Assembly: GCA_021813445.1 (NCBI GenBank)
Contig: JAKAKP010000148.1
Span: forward strand, 1-38,778
Source: Deltaproteobacteria bacterium
Lineage (GTDB): Bacteria; Desulfobacterota; Desulfobaccia; Desulfobaccales; 0-14-0-80-60-11
DNA: 38,778 bases
Reading direction: 5' to 3'
The translations under genes and the position numbers were made by a program. Each line of letters starts with the position of its first letter. Position 1 is the first letter of the stretch. Shown here in pieces: positions 35,088 through 38,778 of the stretch. Below the pieces are notes generated by a model. That model was not told the origin of the DNA, did not search any database, and worked only from the letters and a program-made list of their open reading frames with translations.

Positions 35088-35630
35088 TTGAATTCCCCTG
35101 ACTACCCCCCGGAATTGACAGAACGGGCCAAAAATATCCGGCTGCTGATCCTGGACGTGGACGGCGTCCTCACTGACGGGCGGCTCTATTTCGGGCCGAA
35201 AGGGGAGACCCTCAAGGTCTTTCACGTCCGGGACGGCCACGGCATCAAGATGTTGCAGAAGGCCGGGATCGAAGTGGCCTTTCTCTCCGGGCGGCGCTCC
35301 GACGCGGCCTACCACCGGGCCCGGGAGTTGGGGATCAACCGGTTTTTTGAGGGCCTCCGGGACAAGGTGGCCACCATGAAGGAAATCAAGGCCGCGTTGC
35401 AGATCCGGCCCCAGGAAGTGGCGGTGGTGGGCGACGACCTGGTGGATCTGCCCATCATGAACCGGGCCGGGCTGGCGGTGGCGGTGGCCGACGCGGTGCC
35501 GGAGGTCCGGGCCGCGGCCCATTGGGTCACCAATCTCCCCGGGGGCAAAGGCGCGGTCCGGGAGGTCTGCGATCTGCTGCTTAAGGCCCAGGGGAAGTGG
35601 GAAGGGATTGTGAGTCGGTGGATGGCCTGA
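35088..35630 (+). CDS. kdsC: 3-deoxy-D-manno-octulosonate 8-phosphate phosphatase
   Basis: KdsC removes phosphate from Kdo 8-phosphate, the step after KdsA. The 180-residue protein is a cap-less HAD hydrolase with LDVDGVLTDG (D23, D25), LSGRRSDAA, a lysine block GLRDKVATM and GDDLVDLP. TTG at 35088 follows AAGGA with 7-base spacing. Despite the shared pathway it is separated from kdsA by 291 bp of repeats. Confidence 0.95.
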   Translation: MNSPDYPPELTERAKNIRLLILDVDGVLTDGRLYFGPKGETLKVFHVRDGHGIKMLQKAGIEVAFLSGRRSDAAYHRARELGINRFFEGLRDKVATMKEIKAALQIRPQEVAVVGDDLVDLPIMNRAGLAVAVADAVPEVRAAAHWVTNLPGGKGAVREVCDLLLKAQGKWEGIVSRWMA

Positions 35631-35652
35631 CAAGAATGCCACCCACCTTTCC

Positions 35653-35740
35653 GGCGCAGCTGGAAAGCCTGCGCCACCAAGGAACAAGTGAACCATCGGG
35701 AAAGGGAAGGAAGAGGCGGGCGGGGACGCCCGCCCTACGA
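35653..35740. repeat. Two palindromic repeats between kdsC and lptC
   Basis: GGCGCAGCTGG AAAGCCTGCGCC (35653-35682) belongs to the family at 8621 and 10838. GGCGGGCG-GGGA-CGCCCGCC (about 35716-35737) followed by CTAC is a second type. No gene is seen in 35631-35816. Confidence 0.65.
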
Positions 35741-35816
35741 AAGGCTGCGGAAAGCTGGCAGCTATTCGCCTGCCCCTCTCCCGCTGCTAAATAAAATCTG
35801 TTAAGATGTTGAGTTA

Positions 35817-36422
35817 ATGGGCATGATGAACCAAGAAGGAGGCAGACAGCCGGTCCCACGGCGGCGGCGGTCCCGGAGGTGGCTGTGGCTCGGACCGCTG
35901 CTGGTGGCGGGAGTGGCGCTGGTGGTCTGGCTGGTGTGGCCGCCTCCGCCTCCGCCTCCCAAGCCCGCACCCGCGGCTGAGGGCAAGGCCCGCATGGAGG
36001 CTCTGGCCCTGACCGAGGTCCAGGAGGGGGACAAACGCTGGAAGCTCGAAGCCCAGAATGCCGATTTTCTCAAGGATAAGGATCAGATTCGCATCACCGG
36101 GGTCAAGGTGCAGTTTTTCGGGGGTCCGGATAAGATGATCAGCGTCAAGGCTGATGAAGGTCTGGTCAACACCAAAACCCGGGTCTTGACCCTCAAGGGG
36201 AATGTGGAAATGGTGAGCGGCGACCTGCGCATCACCACCAGTGTGGCCACCTATCAACCCGCGGGGCGGCTCCTGCTGGCCCCGGAGGAAGTGAACCTGG
36301 AAGACCCCCGGATTAAGATCCAAGGCAAGGGACTGAAAGTGGAGTTGGCGGAGAAAAAGCTGGTCCTGGCCCAGCACCGCCTGACCCAGATCAAGGTCCA
36401 GGGAATGGAGTTTAAACCGTGA
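35817..36422 (+). CDS. lptC: LPS export protein LptC
   Basis: LptC anchors the periplasmic LPS bridge to the inner-membrane LptB2FG extractor. The 201-residue protein has a basic cytosolic tail (RRRRSRR), one TM helix (about 22-42), then a beta-jellyroll periplasmic domain with repeated strands (WKLEAQNADFLKD, MISVKADEGLVN, LTLKGNVEM). Directly after the TM is a run of seven prolines (WPPPPPPPKP). Several ATGs (35817, 35823, 35826) could start it. Its stop overlaps the lptA start. Confidence 0.88.
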   Translation: MGMMNQEGGRQPVPRRRRSRRWLWLGPLLVAGVALVVWLVWPPPPPPPKPAPAAEGKARMEALALTEVQEGDKRWKLEAQNADFLKDKDQIRITGVKVQFFGGPDKMISVKADEGLVNTKTRVLTLKGNVEMVSGDLRITTSVATYQPAGRLLLAPEEVNLEDPRIKIQGKGLKVELAEKKLVLAQHRLTQIKVQGMEFKP

Positions 36423-37057
36423 GGCATGGAAAAACCTGGCAAGGCTGGGCCGGCGCCCTGGGCCTGTTGATGCTGCTGGGCCTGGCTTATCCTGCGGCCG
36501 CGAGAGCCGCACAGGACAAAAAACCCCAAGACGAATTCCCCCTGCATATCACCGCGGCCCGCCTGGAGGCGGACCAGAATCAGAGGCTCATTGTCTTCAG
36601 CGGCCAGGTGAAGGCCACTTACGGCGAAAATATCCTGTACTGCGAGCAGTTGCGGGTCTATTACGAACCGCCCGCGGCCGGTTCCAAGCCCGCGGCCGCG
36701 GCGCAGGCCCAGGAGAAAAAAGAGGCTTCTCCCCTGGGGGACCTGGGGGGGGAAAAGATCGACCGCATCGTGGCCAGCGGCGGCGTGCGTTTCGTGCAGG
36801 GGGAGAAAGTGGCCACGGGCCGGGAAGCCACCTTCTACCGGAAGCGGGATGAAATTATCCTGGTGGGCAACCCCCAGGTCTGGAGCGGAGAAAATACCCT
36901 GAAAGGGGAGCGCATCATTTTTAATCTGAAAGACAACCGGGTGATGGTGGAGAGTTCCCCCCAGAAACGGGTGGAAGCCCATCTTTATCCGGCCAATCAA
37001 CCGGCCGGGGCGGCCAAAAGTTTTCCCCTGGGGCCTAAGAGCCGGAGGTCGCGGTAA
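36419..37057 (+). CDS. lptA: LPS transport periplasmic protein LptA
   Basis: LptA polymerises into the periplasmic bridge carrying LPS from LptC to LptD. The 212-residue protein has an N-terminal signal peptide (hydrophobic 10-24, cleavage near ARA at about 30) and an OstA-type repeat region (ITAARLEADQNQRLIVFSGQVKA split over two strands; DEIILVGNPQVWSGENTLKGE). A low-complexity Ala/Lys insert (about 85-105) interrupts it. GTG at 36419 overlaps the lptC stop as GTGA, so translation is coupled. Confidence 0.9.
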   Translation: MRHGKTWQGWAGALGLLMLLGLAYPAAARAAQDKKPQDEFPLHITAARLEADQNQRLIVFSGQVKATYGENILYCEQLRVYYEPPAAGSKPAAAAQAQEKKEASPLGDLGGEKIDRIVASGGVRFVQGEKVATGREATFYRKRDEIILVGNPQVWSGENTLKGERIIFNLKDNRVMVESSPQKRVEAHLYPANQPAGAAKSFPLGPKSRRSR

Positions 37058-37062
37058 CTTAG

Positions 37063-37788
37063 ATGAGGCACTTACTGGCCCTGCGCCATCTGGTGAAAAG
37101 TTATGACAGCCGCACCGTGGTGGACGACGTCAATCTGGAGGTGCGCAGCGGCGAGGTCGTAGGCCTGCTAGGGCCCAACGGCGCGGGGAAGACCACCACT
37201 TTCTACATGGTGGTGGGTCTGATGCAGCCAGATCAGGGCCAAATCTTATTGGACGGGGAGGATATCTCCACGCTGCCCATCTATCAGCGGGCGCGCCTGG
37301 GAGTGCAATACCTGCCCCAGGAGCCCTCGGTCTTTCGCAAGCTGACGGTGGCGGAAAACGTCCTGGCGATTTTAGAGACTTTGGAGCCTGATCCCCAGGT
37401 ACGGCAGGAGAGGTTGCAGCAGTTGCTGGCGGAGCTCCGCATCACCCACCTGGCCGACCAGCAAGCCTCAGCCCTCTCCGGGGGGGAGAGGCGTCGGGTG
37501 GAAATTACCCGGGCCCTGGTCACGGCCCCCCATTTCATCATCCTGGACGAGCCCTTTGCCGGGATCGACCCCCTGGCTGTGACAGATATTCAGAATATTA
37601 TCCGCCAGTTAAAAGAGAGACAATTGGGGGTCCTCATCTCCGACCATAATGTGCGGGAGGCCCTGGGAGTTTGTGACCGGGCCTATATCTTGAACGAAGG
37701 TGTGGTCCTGGAGCAGGGCACCCCGGAGGTTTTGGTGCAAAGCGAAGTAGCTAAAAGGATTTACTTGGGAGAGACCTTTAAGTTATAA
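37063..37788 (+). CDS. lptB: LPS export ABC ATPase LptB
   Basis: LptB powers LPS extraction with LptF and LptG. The 241-residue ATPase has Walker A GPNGAGKTTT, Q-loop YLPQEPSVFRKLT, signature LSGGERRRVEI, Walker B FIILDEPFAGIDP and H-loop SDHNVRE, the blocks that distinguish LptB from other ABC ATPases. It starts 5 bp after lptA, in the same operon. lptF and lptG are not in the window. Confidence 0.96.
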   Translation: MRHLLALRHLVKSYDSRTVVDDVNLEVRSGEVVGLLGPNGAGKTTTFYMVVGLMQPDQGQILLDGEDISTLPIYQRARLGVQYLPQEPSVFRKLTVAENVLAILETLEPDPQVRQERLQQLLAELRITHLADQQASALSGGERRRVEITRALVTAPHFIILDEPFAGIDPLAVTDIQNIIRQLKERQLGVLISDHNVREALGVCDRAYILNEGVVLEQGTPEVLVQSEVAKRIYLGETFKL

Positions 37789-37843
37789 TATGAACAGAAC
37801 TGGCTCCAGGCCAGAGACGAGACACGGAGATTTTTTCTAATCC

Positions 37844-38778
37844 ATGGCCCTTGAGATTCGACAGAACCTAAAGCTTACCCAGACGCTGATCATGACCCAG
37901 AAGCTGCAGCAGGCCATCAAGCTGCTGCAACTTTCCCGGCTTGAACTCCTGGGGGAGATCCATCAGGTTCTGGAGACCAACCCGGTTCTGGAAGAATCTC
38001 AGATCGAAGAAAAGAGCGATCTGCAAGAGCCGGAAATTCTTCCTTTCGCCGGCGGCGGCGAAGAAGTCTCCGAGGGCGAGGCCAGCAACGGCCCGGAGGC
38101 CAAGTCGGCGGCGGAGGAATGGGATTGGGACAGCTATCTGCAAGACCGGTTGATGCCCACCCCCACTTTTGGCGACTTTGAGGAACGGGAAGCTCCATCT
38201 TTTGAAAACCTGAATGCCCAGAAGCCTACGCTGAAGTCCCACCTGATGTGGCAGTTGCGCATGGCGGAGTTGGATGAGGAAGGCGAAGCCATCGGCACGC
38301 TGATCATCGGCAACCTGGACCGGGACGGCTATCTCCAGGCCACCGTGGAAGAAATTGCGGGAGAGATGAATGCCTCCCCGGAACGGGTGGTGGAAATTCT
38401 GGAGGTCATCCAGGGGTTCGATCCTCCGGGGGTAGGGGCCAGGGACCTGAAGGAATGCCTCCTCCTGCAGCTTAAATTCTCCGGCCAACAAGATCCTATT
38501 GTCATTGCCATCGTCGAAAATCACCTGAATAATCTGGGAAACAAGAATTACCAGGCCATTGCCCGGGACTTGAAAGTCCCTCTGGAAAAGATCTTCCAGG
38601 CCTGTGAGCCCATTCTGAAGTTGGACCCTAAACCCGGCCGGGAGTTCGATGCCGAAGACGCGGATTACATCAACCCCGATGTGCACGTGCAAAAGATCGG
38701 CAATGACTATGTCATCAGTTTAAATGAAGACGGTCTCCCCAAGCTGCGGGTCAATTCCTTCTATCTGGAGGATCGAAC
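37844..38778 (+). CDS. rpoN: RNA polymerase sigma-54 factor (3' part outside window)
   Basis: RpoN directs RNA polymerase to -24/-12 promoters and needs AAA+ activators. The visible 311 residues include region I (MALEIRQNLKLTQTL, QKLQQAIKLLQLS, ETNPVLEE), an acidic region II and part of the core-binding domain (IGNLDRDGYL, GFDPPGVGARDLKECLLLQL, PKPGREF). The DNA-binding end is cut off by the window. The lptB-rpoN order is conserved in Gram-negatives. A TATAAT (37784-37789) overlapping the lptB stop might give rpoN its own promoter, but I see no good -35. Confidence 0.96.
   Translation, partial: MALEIRQNLKLTQTLIMTQKLQQAIKLLQLSRLELLGEIHQVLETNPVLEESQIEEKSDLQEPEILPFAGGGEEVSEGEASNGPEAKSAAEEWDWDSYLQDRLMPTPTFGDFEEREAPSFENLNAQKPTLKSHLMWQLRMAELDEEGEAIGTLIIGNLDRDGYLQATVEEIAGEMNASPERVVEILEVIQGFDPPGVGARDLKECLLLQLKFSGQQDPIVIAIVENHLNNLGNKNYQAIARDLKVPLEKIFQACEPILKLDPKPGREFDAEDADYINPDVHVQKIGNDYVISLNEDGLPKLRVNSFYLEDR

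Overview
The window looks like chromosome of a GC-rich, Gram-negative, anaerobic bacterium, most likely a member of the Desulfobacterota (former Deltaproteobacteria). The reasons are the lipopolysaccharide export genes followed by rpoN, a YedF-type selenium/sulfur protein, several radical SAM enzymes including an AmmeMemoRadiSam-type one, and intergenic gaps full of short palindromic repeats. The taxon is an inference from gene content. I see no rRNA, tRNA, CRISPR array, transposase or phage gene.

Left part (1-7.1 kb). A membrane-anchored protein kinase homologue runs off the left edge; its catalytic residues are replaced, so it is probably a pseudokinase. Divergent from it is a run of + strand genes: a CDP-alcohol phosphatidyltransferase with a HAD-IB phosphatase (possibly a phosphatidylglycerol pair), a small coiled-coil protein, queD, a radical SAM/SPASM protein, a two-TM potassium channel with an RCK domain translationally coupled to a stand-alone cyclic-nucleotide-binding protein, and yedF.

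Middle left (7.1-15.5 kb, - strand). The most notable item is a two-gene pair resembling qatB and qatC of the Qat antiphage system. No qatA ATPase or qatD nuclease lies in the window. Beside the pair are a B12-domain radical SAM protein, tilS coupled to a single-domain response regulator, and a CACHE-type histidine kinase.

Middle (14.9-28.5 kb, mostly - strand). This holds a site-2 protease family protein, a phosphohexomutase, the S-adenosylmethionine cycle genes ahcY and metK, the pantothenate genes panC-panD behind a strong promoter and a hairpin leader, a deletion-decayed nucleotidyltransferase, an orphan hydantoinase B, a divergent PurD-like ATP-grasp protein (+ strand), murI, an ABC-2 exporter and a DUF202 membrane protein.

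Right part (28.6-38.8 kb, + strand). This holds ruvB, an AmmeMemoRadiSam-type radical SAM enzyme, pyrG behind a near-consensus promoter, a methyltransferase, and the envelope cluster kdsA, kdsC, lptC, lptA, lptB, ending in rpoN cut by the right edge. Together these make Kdo, move lipopolysaccharide to the outer membrane and supply sigma-54.

Many gaps between operons carry repeats of at least ten families (REP-like palindromes, inverted pairs and short degenerate tandems). These account for most spurious short reading frames.
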